Source of the DNA: Lewinellaceae bacterium
GTDB lineage: Bacteria; Bacteroidota; Bacteroidia; Chitinophagales; Saprospiraceae
NCBI GenBank assembly: GCA_020636255.1
Contig: JACJYE010000007.1
Location: 310,001-374,000 of the forward strand
Length of the DNA: 64,000 nucleotides
Direction: 5' to 3'
Positions 53,841-60,983 of the stretch are shown here, piece after piece. Every line of letters starts with the position of its first letter. The first letter of the stretch is position 1. The notes under the pieces were generated by a model, which worked only from the letters and a program-made list of their open reading frames with translations, was not told the origin of the DNA and ran no database searches. Made by a program: the position numbers and the translations under genes.

Positions 53841-55730
53841 ATGAAGAAGCCGTATCTCATCATCGATTTTGACAGCACTTTCACCCGTGTGGAAGCGCTC
53901 GACCTGCTGGCGGAGATCGTGCTGGCCCACTCGCCCCGGAAAGGGGAAGTGCTCCGGCAGATCCAGGAGATCACCAACCGGGGTATGGATGGAGAGTTGG
54001 ATTTCCGAACCTCCCTCACCCTCCGCCTGGAGCTGCTGCATGCCCACAGAGACCACATCCAGCACCTTGCCGACAGGCTGAAAGAACAGGTGTCGCCCTC
54101 CTTCCGGCGCAACCAGCCCCACCTGACGGCCCTGAAGGAAACCGTTTATGTTGTGTCCAACGGTTTCAGGGATTTTATCGTGCCCGTGGTGGAGGACTAT
54201 GGCCTGCTGGCGGAAAACGTCTTTGCCAATGTTTTTACCTACGACGAGAAGGGCTACGTCAGCGGCTTTGACACCGAAAGCCCCCTTTCCCGCAGCGGCG
54301 GCAAATCGCAGGTGATCCGCGATCTCAAACTTCAGGGCGACGTATACGTGATCGGCGACGGCGCCAACGACCTGGAGATCAGGAAGGCCGGTTTTGCCAA
54401 CAAGTTCTACCTGTTCACCGAAAATGTGGAGCGCGAAAAGGTTAAAGAAGAGGCCGACCACATCGCCCCGAGCGTCGATGAGATCCTCTACAACCTCAAT
54501 ATGAGCCGCTCGTTATCCTATCCGAAAAACCGCATACGGGTGCTGCTGACGGAAGAAGTACCAGCCAATGCGGCCGCCCTTTTCGAACAGGAAGGCTACC
54601 AGGTGGAGCACGTCGGCCACCCTTTGAGCGAAGACGAGCTGTGCGAAAAGATTAAAAATGTCAACGTGCTGGGCGTTGGCGCCAAAACGCCGGTAACGGA
54701 GAAAGTCATCGCCAATGCCCGCCGGCTGATCAATATCGGGGCTTTCTGTATCGAAACCGGGCATATCAGCCTGGACGCCTGCACCAAACACGGGGTTGCG
54801 GTATTCAACGCTCCCTTTAGCAATACCCGCTCAGTGGTGGAGCTGGCCCTGGCGGAGATCATCCTGCTGGTGCGCCAGGTGCCCGAAAGGGCTTCGGCCA
54901 TGCAGAGCGGCCAGTGGGACAGGCCGCCCCAGGCCGGGCACGAGGTGCGCGGCAAAAAACTGGGCCTGGTCGGCTACGGCAATATCGGCGCCCAGCTGTC
55001 GGTACTGGCAGAAGCCATTGGCCTGGAAGTCTATTTTTACGATATCGCCGACAAGCTTCCACTCGGCAACGCCCGCAAATGCGACAGCCTGGAAGCACTG
55101 CTGTCCATCGCCGATATCGTGAGCCTGCATATCGACAGCAGGCCCGAAAACGACGGCCTGTTCGGCACGGCCCAGTTCGCCGCCATGCAGCAGGGCGCTA
55201 TTTTCCTCAACCTCTCCTACGGAAAGGCCGTACAGCCCGCTGCTCTGCGCCAGGCCGTCCTCTCCGGCAAACTCGGCGGCTGCGGCCTCGACGTCTTCCC
55301 GGAAGAGCCCGACAACAGCCACTCTACCTTCCGCTCGGAGCTCATCGGCCTGCCCAACACCTTACTGACTCCGCATATCGGCGGCCGCACCGCCGAAGCA
55401 CAGGACGATATCGGCCGGTTTGTGCCGGGCAAGATCCTGCAGTATATCAATACCGGCACGACCACCGGCAGCGTCAACTTCCCACAGGTGCAACTACCCA
55501 TGGTGCTGAACGCTCACCGCCTGCTGCACATCCATCACAACGTTCCCCGGGTGCTGGCCCAGATCGACCGCGTACTGGCCCAGCACGATATCAACATCCT
55601 GGGGCAGTACCTCAAGACCAACGAACATATCGGCTATGTGATCACGGATGTGGACAAGGCCTACAGCGAGGAACTGCTGGGGCAGCTGAAGCAGATCGAA
55701 CCGACGATCTGGTTCCGGGTGCTGTATTAG
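53841..55730 (+). CDS. serA: Phosphoserine phosphatase-like HAD domain fused to D-3-phosphoglycerate dehydrogenase
   Basis: 629 residues from ATG 53841; the upstream in-frame ATG 53802 overlaps the promoter. Residues ~1-225 are a HAD phosphatase of the SerB type: DFDST with nucleophile Asp9 and Asp11, YVVSNGFRDFIV and VIGDGANDLEI. Residues ~230-625 are SerA: a substrate-binding domain, NAD-binding GKKLGLVGYGNIGAQ, LHIDSRPENDGLFG with the catalytic Arg, GLDVFPEEP with Glu, and LTPHIGGRT with His, then a C-terminal ACT-like regulatory domain (~550-625). The two activities are the first and last steps of serine synthesis from 3-phosphoglycerate; the middle step, SerC, is not seen here. Glutathione peroxidase follows 58 bp downstream. 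Confidence 0.92.
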   Translation: MKKPYLIIDFDSTFTRVEALDLLAEIVLAHSPRKGEVLRQIQEITNRGMDGELDFRTSLTLRLELLHAHRDHIQHLADRLKEQVSPSFRRNQPHLTALKETVYVVSNGFRDFIVPVVEDYGLLAENVFANVFTYDEKGYVSGFDTESPLSRSGGKSQVIRDLKLQGDVYVIGDGANDLEIRKAGFANKFYLFTENVEREKVKEEADHIAPSVDEILYNLNMSRSLSYPKNRIRVLLTEEVPANAAALFEQEGYQVEHVGHPLSEDELCEKIKNVNVLGVGAKTPVTEKVIANARRLINIGAFCIETGHISLDACTKHGVAVFNAPFSNTRSVVELALAEIILLVRQVPERASAMQSGQWDRPPQAGHEVRGKKLGLVGYGNIGAQLSVLAEAIGLEVYFYDIADKLPLGNARKCDSLEALLSIADIVSLHIDSRPENDGLFGTAQFAAMQQGAIFLNLSYGKAVQPAALRQAVLSGKLGGCGLDVFPEEPDNSHSTFRSELIGLPNTLLTPHIGGRTAEAQDDIGRFVPGKILQYINTGTTTGSVNFPQVQLPMVLNAHRLLHIHHNVPRVLAQIDRVLAQHDINILGQYLKTNEHIGYVITDVDKAYSEELLGQLKQIEPTIWFRVLY

Positions 55731-55788
55731 AAGATTTGCCTGAACCTTATATCGCTTCGATTGTTCTGCTGGAAAAATTAACGGAATA

Positions 55789-56361
55789 ATGAAATTCATC
55801 ATTTTAGCGCTCTTACTCGCTGTACTCGGTATCACCTTGGTAAGCGCGATCAATCGCAACGCAACACCCAGAAACATGGAAAAACTGCCCCATTCCTTTT
55901 ACGACTTCAGCATCGCCGGTATCAACGGCGATACGATGCACATGAGCGACTTCAAAGGCAAGTACGTGCTCTGCGTCAACGTCGCCTCCAAATGCGGCTT
56001 CACGCCGCAGTACAAACCGCTGCAGGAACTGTACGACAAATACCAGGACAAGCTCGTTATCATCGGCTTCCCCTGCAACCAGTTTCTGGGCCAGGAACCC
56101 GGCTCCGAAGAAGAGATCGCCAGCTTCTGCGAGCTGAACTACGGCGTCACCTTCCCCCTGACGGAAAAGATCGACGTCAAGGGCGCTGGCCAGCACCCTA
56201 TCTATTCCTGGCTTACTCATAAGGAACTCAACGGCGTGGCCGATGCCAAGGTGAGCTGGAACTTCAACAAGTTCCTCATTTCGCCCGAAGGCGAGTGGCT
56301 GGCGCACTTCCCATCGAAGGTGGAGCCGCTTAGCGAGGAGATTACTGGAAGGTTGAAGTGA
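55789..56361 (+). CDS. Glutathione peroxidase-family thiol peroxidase
   Basis: 190 residues with an N-terminal hydrophobic segment (~1-20, IILALLLAVLGITLVSA), so probably membrane-anchored or periplasmic. The peroxidase domain has peroxidatic Cys69 in NVASKCGFTPQY, a resolving Cys96 in FPCNQFLGQEPGS, Gln102 in that same motif and WNFNKFLI with Trp157/Asn158. A Cys at the active site and a resolving Cys indicate thioredoxin-dependent activity rather than glutathione. It is probably read through from serA. Confidence 0.92.
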   Translation: MKFIILALLLAVLGITLVSAINRNATPRNMEKLPHSFYDFSIAGINGDTMHMSDFKGKYVLCVNVASKCGFTPQYKPLQELYDKYQDKLVIIGFPCNQFLGQEPGSEEEIASFCELNYGVTFPLTEKIDVKGAGQHPIYSWLTHKELNGVADAKVSWNFNKFLISPEGEWLAHFPSKVEPLSEEITGRLK

Positions 56362-56398
56362 AAATTGCCCAAAATTCATAGTACCCTACCTTAGCGCT

Positions 56399-56458
56399 GA
56401 CATACATGTCGATGATTTTTTGTATTATTGTAATTGTCTAAAGGACATAGAATATGTC
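56399..56458 (+). promoter_or_regulatory. Two GACAT...ATGTC palindromes at the AAA-nuclease start
   Basis: GACAT-AC-ATGTC (56399-56410) and GACATA-GAA-TATGTC (56444-56458) share half-sites. The second overlaps the start codon at 56454. They would suit a repressor site, possibly autoregulation. The sequence between is AT-rich (TTTTTTGTATTATTG). Confidence 0.4.
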
Positions 56459-57533
56459 AGAATCGAGGACCGGGAAGATAACTGAGATAAGATTACATAA
56501 CTTCACGTGCTTTCGGGAAGTTGATATGGCGTTTTCACCCGGCATTAACGTTTTCATTGGGGAGAATGGCACAGGTAAAACCCATTTGTTAAAAGTACTC
56601 TTCAGTTTTTTAAGAGGGCTTTCTTTTCCGCACATAGAACGAAATGATACGGGGCTCACGCTCAACACCACTGCGTATCGACTTGAAAAACACATTAAGG
56701 CTATTTTTAAAGTTGAGGAATTATCTGAGCTGGTTTCGAAAGGGGAGTCGGACGCCCAGGTACATGTTCTTCTGCAAGAAAAAGGTACTTCCCTTCAGAT
56801 TACCAAAGGAGAAGAACCAAACGTTTCTTCGGAATTGGCAATGGGCAAAGAAGCCCCAACAGTTTATATTCCGCCTAGCGAAATGCTCTCCTGGTATGAG
56901 GGATTTGTTGCCGCTTATGAAAATCGAGAAAGCTCTATTGACGAAACATTTTATCTCCTGGCGAAATCTCTTTCTCTTCTTCCTCTAAAAGGAGAGAAAA
57001 GACAAGAAGCTCAACAACTGGTTAAAGAACTGTCGCAATTGACTGATGTAAAAAATGTATCGCTGGAACGGGGTCATTTTGTCATCGGGCTATCTGATGG
57101 TCAATCTTATCAAGCACCGATGGTGGCTCAGGGGTTGAATAAAATAGCTCAGGTCATCTTTTTGGTACTTAATGGTTCTATTCGAAGAGATACTCTTTTA
57201 TTCTGGGATGAACCTGAAACGAACCTCAATCCCAAATACATCACGCTTCTCGCTAATTTCATCCAAGCGCTTGCCCGCTCCGGTGTCCAATTGTTTGTAT
57301 CAACACATGATTACCTTCTCGCGCACCAACTCTCCCTTTATGCAGAGTATAGTTCTACAGGGAATGGAACGCCCTGTTTCAGGTTTTTTTCTCTCTATAA
57401 AGGGGGGGATGGTGGAACAACTCAAGTTGACGCAGGAGCTACACTTTCTGAACTAGAACACAACCCTATTCTGGAGGAATATGCGAGTTTGCAAGACCGC
57501 GAACTTGATTTGTTCCAAAAATCCTTGAAGTAA
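56454..57533 (+). CDS. AAA-family (OLD/AAA_21-like) ATPase of a putative two-gene defence module
   Basis: 359 residues. TEIRLHNFTCFREVDMAFSPG opens a RecF/OLD-type ATPase; Walker A GENGTGKTH (~36-44); a YIPPSEMLSWYEG segment found in AAA_15/AAA_21 proteins; a signature-like VAQGLNKIAQ; Walker B TLLFWDEPETNL (Asp252, Glu253); and a switch His in FVSTHD (His285). There is no TOPRIM or other nuclease domain of its own. The gene is 9 bp from a small PD-(D/E)XK gene, so they act together by all appearance. Base use (about 45 % GC by eye) is distinctly lower than its flanks, a sign of transfer. By analogy with known ATPase-effector pairs (Septu, PARIS, Gabija) it may sense phage; this is inference. 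Confidence 0.85.
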   Translation: MSESRTGKITEIRLHNFTCFREVDMAFSPGINVFIGENGTGKTHLLKVLFSFLRGLSFPHIERNDTGLTLNTTAYRLEKHIKAIFKVEELSELVSKGESDAQVHVLLQEKGTSLQITKGEEPNVSSELAMGKEAPTVYIPPSEMLSWYEGFVAAYENRESSIDETFYLLAKSLSLLPLKGEKRQEAQQLVKELSQLTDVKNVSLERGHFVIGLSDGQSYQAPMVAQGLNKIAQVIFLVLNGSIRRDTLLFWDEPETNLNPKYITLLANFIQALARSGVQLFVSTHDYLLAHQLSLYAEYSSTGNGTPCFRFFSLYKGGDGGTTQVDAGATLSELEHNPILEEYASLQDRELDLFQKSLK

Positions 57534-57542
57534 ATCCAAACC

Positions 57543-58082
57543 ATGGCATTTGAGGAAAGCCGCCTTCGGTTCAATTTTTTGGAAGGGCATTGGGAGCATC
57601 TTGTAAAATATGATGAGGAAAAGGATTACAGAAAATTAGAGCAAAGCATACCTGGCACGAAAGGTGTCGACTTCATTGGAATCTCAAACCACGACATATT
57701 CTTCTTTGAAGTTAAAAATTACAGAGGACATAAAATAGCGAGCAAACAAAAGATCGATGAGCTAGAAATCATTGTTGCCCAAAAAGTAAGGGATACGCTG
57801 GGAGGGATTGTTGGAGGAGTGCGCAATTCCACCAACAGAGAAGAATCATGGCAGCAGCATTTAAAATTCCTTGGAGATAAAAAAAAGCGCCTTAATATTG
57901 TTTTGTGGATAGAAGAAGATTCCCGTCACCGTCAGCCTAGAGAACAAAATATCTACAGTCAGATTCTAACTCAGAAGCTAAAACAGCATCTGTCCTGGCT
58001 ATCATGTAAAGTAATTGTAGCAAACAAGGCTAATAACCCCATAATAGATAAACTCCAAGTTGACTTTTTGCCCGAGCATTAA
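57543..58082 (+). CDS. PD-(D/E)XK-like nuclease, partner of the AAA ATPase
   Basis: The 179-residue protein has GVDFIGISNHDIFFFEVKNYRG with Asp43 and Glu56-Val-Lys58, the D...ExK signature of restriction-endonuclease-like folds. A helix with IIVAQKVRDTL follows in the position where many such nucleases carry further active-site residues. The C-terminal half (~105-179) is basic and Trp/His-rich (KKKRLNIVLWIEEDSRHRQP) and may bind nucleic acid. No signal peptide. It starts 9 bp after the ATPase gene and has the same low GC. The fold is assigned by motif only; I do not recognise a named family. A hairpin follows at 58112-58133. Confidence 0.75.
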   Translation: MAFEESRLRFNFLEGHWEHLVKYDEEKDYRKLEQSIPGTKGVDFIGISNHDIFFFEVKNYRGHKIASKQKIDELEIIVAQKVRDTLGGIVGGVRNSTNREESWQQHLKFLGDKKKRLNIVLWIEEDSRHRQPREQNIYSQILTQKLKQHLSWLSCKVIVANKANNPIIDKLQVDFLPEH

Positions 58083-58111
58083 TCCAGGCTTTCCTGTAGA
58101 GGACATTCTCA

Positions 58112-58133
58112 TTGCCTTTATAACTTAAGGCAA
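58112..58133. terminator. Hairpin after the ATPase-nuclease pair
   Basis: TTGCCTT-N8-AAGGCAA, 30 nt after the nuclease stop and 81 nt beyond the purine nucleoside phosphorylase stop on the other strand. Confidence 0.5.
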
Positions 58134-58213
58134 CCCCATATGCCTGCGGATGTCAATAGCCCGGGGTTTTCCTTGCCGGCGGCCCCGCGCCGTATCAACA
58201 GCAGCGATAGCGC

Positions 58214-59041
58214 CTACCCCAACGCCTCCAGCAGCCCCATCATGACCTGCCGCATCTTCGGCTCGGCCGACTGCGCTACGGCGATCACCTCATCCACTGT
58301 CGTTTCTCTGATCTCTTCGATCGGATAACACTTGTTGGTCGCTACCGACATGGCCATCACCGGCAGGCCCATGTGCCGGGCCACGAGCACTTCCGGCACG
58401 GTGGACATGCCCACCAGGTCGGCGCCGATGGTGTGGAAGTACCGGTACTCTGCCGGGGTCTCCAGGTTGGGGCCCTGCAGGGCCAGGTATACCCCTTCGT
58501 GGCAACGGATGCCATGCCGGCGGCCGATCTCAAGGCCCATGGCGTTGAGCTGGCGGTCGTAGGTGTGCAGCATATCGGGAAAACGGGGGCCGAGGCGCTC
58601 ATCGTTGGGGCCCCGCAGCGGGTTGTCGGGCTGCGTATTGATATGGTCGCGTATGAAAACGATGTCGCCGGCCTCTATGGCCGGGTTGGTGCTACCGGCA
58701 GCGTTGGAGATGAAAAGCCGCTCGATGCCCAGAAACTTCAGTACCCTGACGGGGAAAGTGAGCTCCCTGGCGGTATACCCTTCATAATAGTGGAACCTCC
58801 CGGCCATGGCCACTACCGGCCGGCCGGCCAGTGCGCCGAATACGAGCTTGCCCTTATGGCTTTGTACGGTGGACACGGGAAAGTGGGGAATATCCCGGTA
58901 GTCGATCTCGGCGATAGCCTCGATCTCTTCCGCCAGCCCGCTGAGGCCGGTGCCCAGGATGATGCCGTAGCGCGGCTGGAAACCGGTGCGCGTTCGGATG
59001 TACCGGAGCGCTTCCTGGATGTGATCGAAAAGTTCGTTCAT
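58214..59041 (-). CDS. punA: Purine-nucleoside phosphorylase (trimeric class)
   Basis: 275 residues. Features of the trimeric PNP class: GIILGTGLSGLAEEI (phosphate-binding loop), GRFHYYEGYTARELTFPVRVL, ISNAAGSTNPAIEAGDIVFIRDHIN, LQGPNLETPAEYR (purine-site Glu), MSTVPEVLVARHMGLPVMAMSVATNK (with Asn of the N-K pair). It cleaves (deoxy)guanosine and inosine with phosphate in the cytoplasm for purine salvage. It stands next to mqnC; the futalosine hydrolase MqnB is a different enzyme and not seen here. Monocistronic or read with mqnC from the promoter at 60301-60331; the 80-bp gap has no obvious terminator. Confidence 0.92.
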   Translation of the reverse strand: MNELFDHIQEALRYIRTRTGFQPRYGIILGTGLSGLAEEIEAIAEIDYRDIPHFPVSTVQSHKGKLVFGALAGRPVVAMAGRFHYYEGYTARELTFPVRVLKFLGIERLFISNAAGSTNPAIEAGDIVFIRDHINTQPDNPLRGPNDERLGPRFPDMLHTYDRQLNAMGLEIGRRHGIRCHEGVYLALQGPNLETPAEYRYFHTIGADLVGMSTVPEVLVARHMGLPVMAMSVATNKCYPIEEIRETTVDEVIAVAQSAEPKMRQVMMGLLEALG

Positions 59042-59121
59042 CGGAAATTGTGGCTTTATTGCGGCCGCAATTTATTGAATCCGATGGGAAATTTCAGTGA
59101 TGTACAATGCTAATTCACCGG

Positions 59122-60270
59122 TCAGTCCACAATCATCTTCTCCGTATCCAGTTGTTGCTGGACGATATTTGCCGGCAGCTCGCGGTACCCGTACTGCTGG
59201 TTGCGCAGCTGCGGCCGGAAGCCTGCCTCGCGGATGGCATCCTGTATACCCTGAGCCGTGAAGCGGAAACGGGCGCCGGCTGCCGACACCACATTCTCTT
59301 CGATCATGATGGAGCCGAAATCGTTGGCGCCGGCGTGCAGGCACAGCTGGGCCACCTGTTTGCCAACCGTTAGCCACGACGCCTGGATGTTGGCAATATT
59401 GGGCAGCATGATGCGGCTCATGGCGATCATGCGCACGTATTCATCGCCGGTGACGGTGTTGCGGGCGCGTTTGAGGCGTTTCAGGATGGTGTCTTCATCC
59501 TGGAACGGCCAGGGGATGAAGGCGATGAACCCTTTGGCGCCTTTCGGTTTTTCCGACTGCACCTGCCGCATGGCCACCAGGTGTTCCATGCGCTCGAGGT
59601 TGGTCTCGATATGGCCGAACATCATGGTCGCGGAAGTCGTCAGGCCGGTTTGGTGGGCGGCGCGCATGACGTCGAGCCATTCCTGGCCACCGCATTTCCC
59701 TTTGGAGATCAGGCGCCGCACCCGGTCGCTGAGTATCTCGGCGCCGGCGCCGGGCAGGGAGTCCAGGCCCGCGTCTTTCAGGGCGCGCAACACTTCGATA
59801 TGGGTAGACTTTTCCAGCTTGGTGATGTGGGCGACCTCGGGTGGGCCGAGCGCATGCAGCTTGAGGTTGGGGTACAAGGCCTTGAGCTGCCGGAAAAGGT
59901 TGGTGTAAAAATCGAGCCCCAGATCAGGGTGGTGCCCACCTTGAAGCAGCAATTGCTCGCCGCCGAAAGCAAAGAGCTCGTCGATCTTTTGTTTGTATTC
60001 CGCTATGGTAGTGGTATAGGACTCATCGTGGCCGGGGCGCCGGTAGAAATTGCAGAACTTGCAGTTGGCGATGCAGACGTTGGTCGTGTTGGAGTTGCGG
60101 TCGATGATCCAGGTCACGTCCTTGCCGGGTACGTGGTGCTGCCGCAGCTTGTTGCCGGCGTACATCAGCTCGGCAGTAGAGGCCTGTTCAAAAAGGAAAA
60201 CGCCTTGCTCGGCGGTGAGGAATTCCAGGTTCAGGGCCCGGTGCAGTAAATCGTCAACTTTGAATTCCAT
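59122..60270 (-). CDS. mqnC: Cyclic dehypoxanthinyl futalosine synthase
   Basis: 382 residues from ATG 60270 (MEFKVDDLLHRALNLE); the in-frame extension to 60327 would cross the promoter. Radical-SAM motif CIANCKFCNF (Cys66, Cys70, Cys73), GEQLLLQGGHHPDLGLDFY and ALGPPEVAHITKL typical of MqnC, and a C-terminal domain with AGANDFGSIMIEENVVSAAGA. It converts dehypoxanthinyl futalosine to its cyclic form in the futalosine route to menaquinone. Together with SdhCAB it links to the quinone-dependent respiratory chain. Confidence 0.95.
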   Translation of the reverse strand: MEFKVDDLLHRALNLEFLTAEQGVFLFEQASTAELMYAGNKLRQHHVPGKDVTWIIDRNSNTTNVCIANCKFCNFYRRPGHDESYTTTIAEYKQKIDELFAFGGEQLLLQGGHHPDLGLDFYTNLFRQLKALYPNLKLHALGPPEVAHITKLEKSTHIEVLRALKDAGLDSLPGAGAEILSDRVRRLISKGKCGGQEWLDVMRAAHQTGLTTSATMMFGHIETNLERMEHLVAMRQVQSEKPKGAKGFIAFIPWPFQDEDTILKRLKRARNTVTGDEYVRMIAMSRIMLPNIANIQASWLTVGKQVAQLCLHAGANDFGSIMIEENVVSAAGARFRFTAQGIQDAIREAGFRPQLRNQQYGYRELPANIVQQQLDTEKMIVD

Positions 60271-60300
60271 CGGCTTGTTCTGTGTTTTACATTCAATGAA

Positions 60301-60331
60301 CAAAGATAAGCAAGGCTGGTTCAGCATTCAA
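60301..60331 (-). promoter_or_regulatory. Promoter of mqnC
   Basis: Minus strand: TTG, 20 nt, TATCTTTG, a perfect match to the Bacteroidota form; predicted leader about 25 nt. Confidence 0.7.
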
Positions 60332-60400
60332 CGCAGATGCTTCCAAAAGATTTTGAAAGTTTAAAAACCCTGTAAAAAAACTGCCATTCGGCGGCCGGGC

Positions 60401-60431
60401 TTGCACATTCACCGAAAAAGGCATATATTTG
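60401..60431 (+). promoter_or_regulatory. Promoter of rimP-nusA(-infB)
   Basis: TTG (60401-60403), 20 nt, TATATTTG (60424-60431), perfect match to the Bacteroidota form. It gives a leader of about 60 nt that contains a terminator hairpin and a short reading frame. Confidence 0.7.
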
Positions 60432-60438
60432 CAGCAGC

Positions 60439-60483
60439 ATGAAAAAATCTCGCAAGAGGGAACCCCAGGTTCCCTCTTTTTAA
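60439..60483 (+). CDS. Candidate 14-residue leader peptide overlapping the rimP leader terminator
   Basis: ATG 60439 opens MKKSRKREPQVPSF and stops at TAA 60481-60483. It lies 8 nt after the -7 box, at about the predicted transcript start. It spans the whole of the terminator hairpin, the architecture of translation-coupled attenuation. Too short to judge as a gene on its own. Confidence 0.35.
   Translation: MKKSRKREPQVPSF
60454..60482 (+). terminator. Intrinsic terminator in the leader of rimP-nusA
   Basis: AAGAGGGAACC (60454-60464) pairs with GGTTCCCTCTT (60468-60478), loop CCA, followed by a T-run to 60481. It sits between the promoter and the rimP start, so transcripts must pass it; an attenuator is likely, perhaps sensitive to NusA, whose gene lies in the operon. 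Confidence 0.7.
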
Positions 60484-60496
60484 TTGTGTAAATCAG

Positions 60497-60970
60497 GTGA
60501 TAGAAGCTAAGATCGAGACCCTACTGGAAGAGAAATTTCAAGAAGAAGGATATACGGATTGTTTCCTCCTGGAAGTAAAGTTACACGCCAACCGCAAGCT
60601 CGACGTTTTTATCGACAGTGACAGTGGAGTCACCTTTGAAAAGTGCCAGAGCATTAGCCGATACCTGGAAAAACACCTCGACGAAGAAGGCTGGCTGGGA
60701 GACGCCTACGTACTGGAAGTTTCTTCGCCCGGTGTAGGCCGCCCGCTTCAGCTGCCGCGCCAGTACCCCCGCAACATCGGCCGCAAACTGGAGGTCAGCC
60801 TGAACGATGGCGGCAAACACAGCGGCACACTGGTCGCCGTCGGCGAGCAAAGCATAACGCTGGAGGACAAAGTCCGCGTTAAGGAAGGAAAAAAGAAAAC
60901 CACACAGCTGGTACAAACGGAGATCCCCTTTGGGGACATAAAAAAAGCAGTTGTCAAAATTTCATTTTAA
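60497..60970 (+). CDS. rimP: Ribosome maturation factor RimP
   Basis: 157 residues from GTG 60497. FLLEVKLHANRKLDVFIDSDSGVTFEKC, SISRYLEKHLDEEGWLGDAYVLEVSSPGVGRPLQLPRQY are the family's central signatures, followed by an SH3-like C-terminal domain (~90-157). It is needed for late 30S subunit assembly. It is first of the rimP-nusA-infB order conserved in many bacteria, 13 bp before nusA, behind a leader terminator. Confidence 0.93.
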   Translation: MIEAKIETLLEEKFQEEGYTDCFLLEVKLHANRKLDVFIDSDSGVTFEKCQSISRYLEKHLDEEGWLGDAYVLEVSSPGVGRPLQLPRQYPRNIGRKLEVSLNDGGKHSGTLVAVGEQSITLEDKVRVKEGKKKTTQLVQTEIPFGDIKKAVVKISF

Positions 60971-60983
60971 AATCAGTTAAGCA

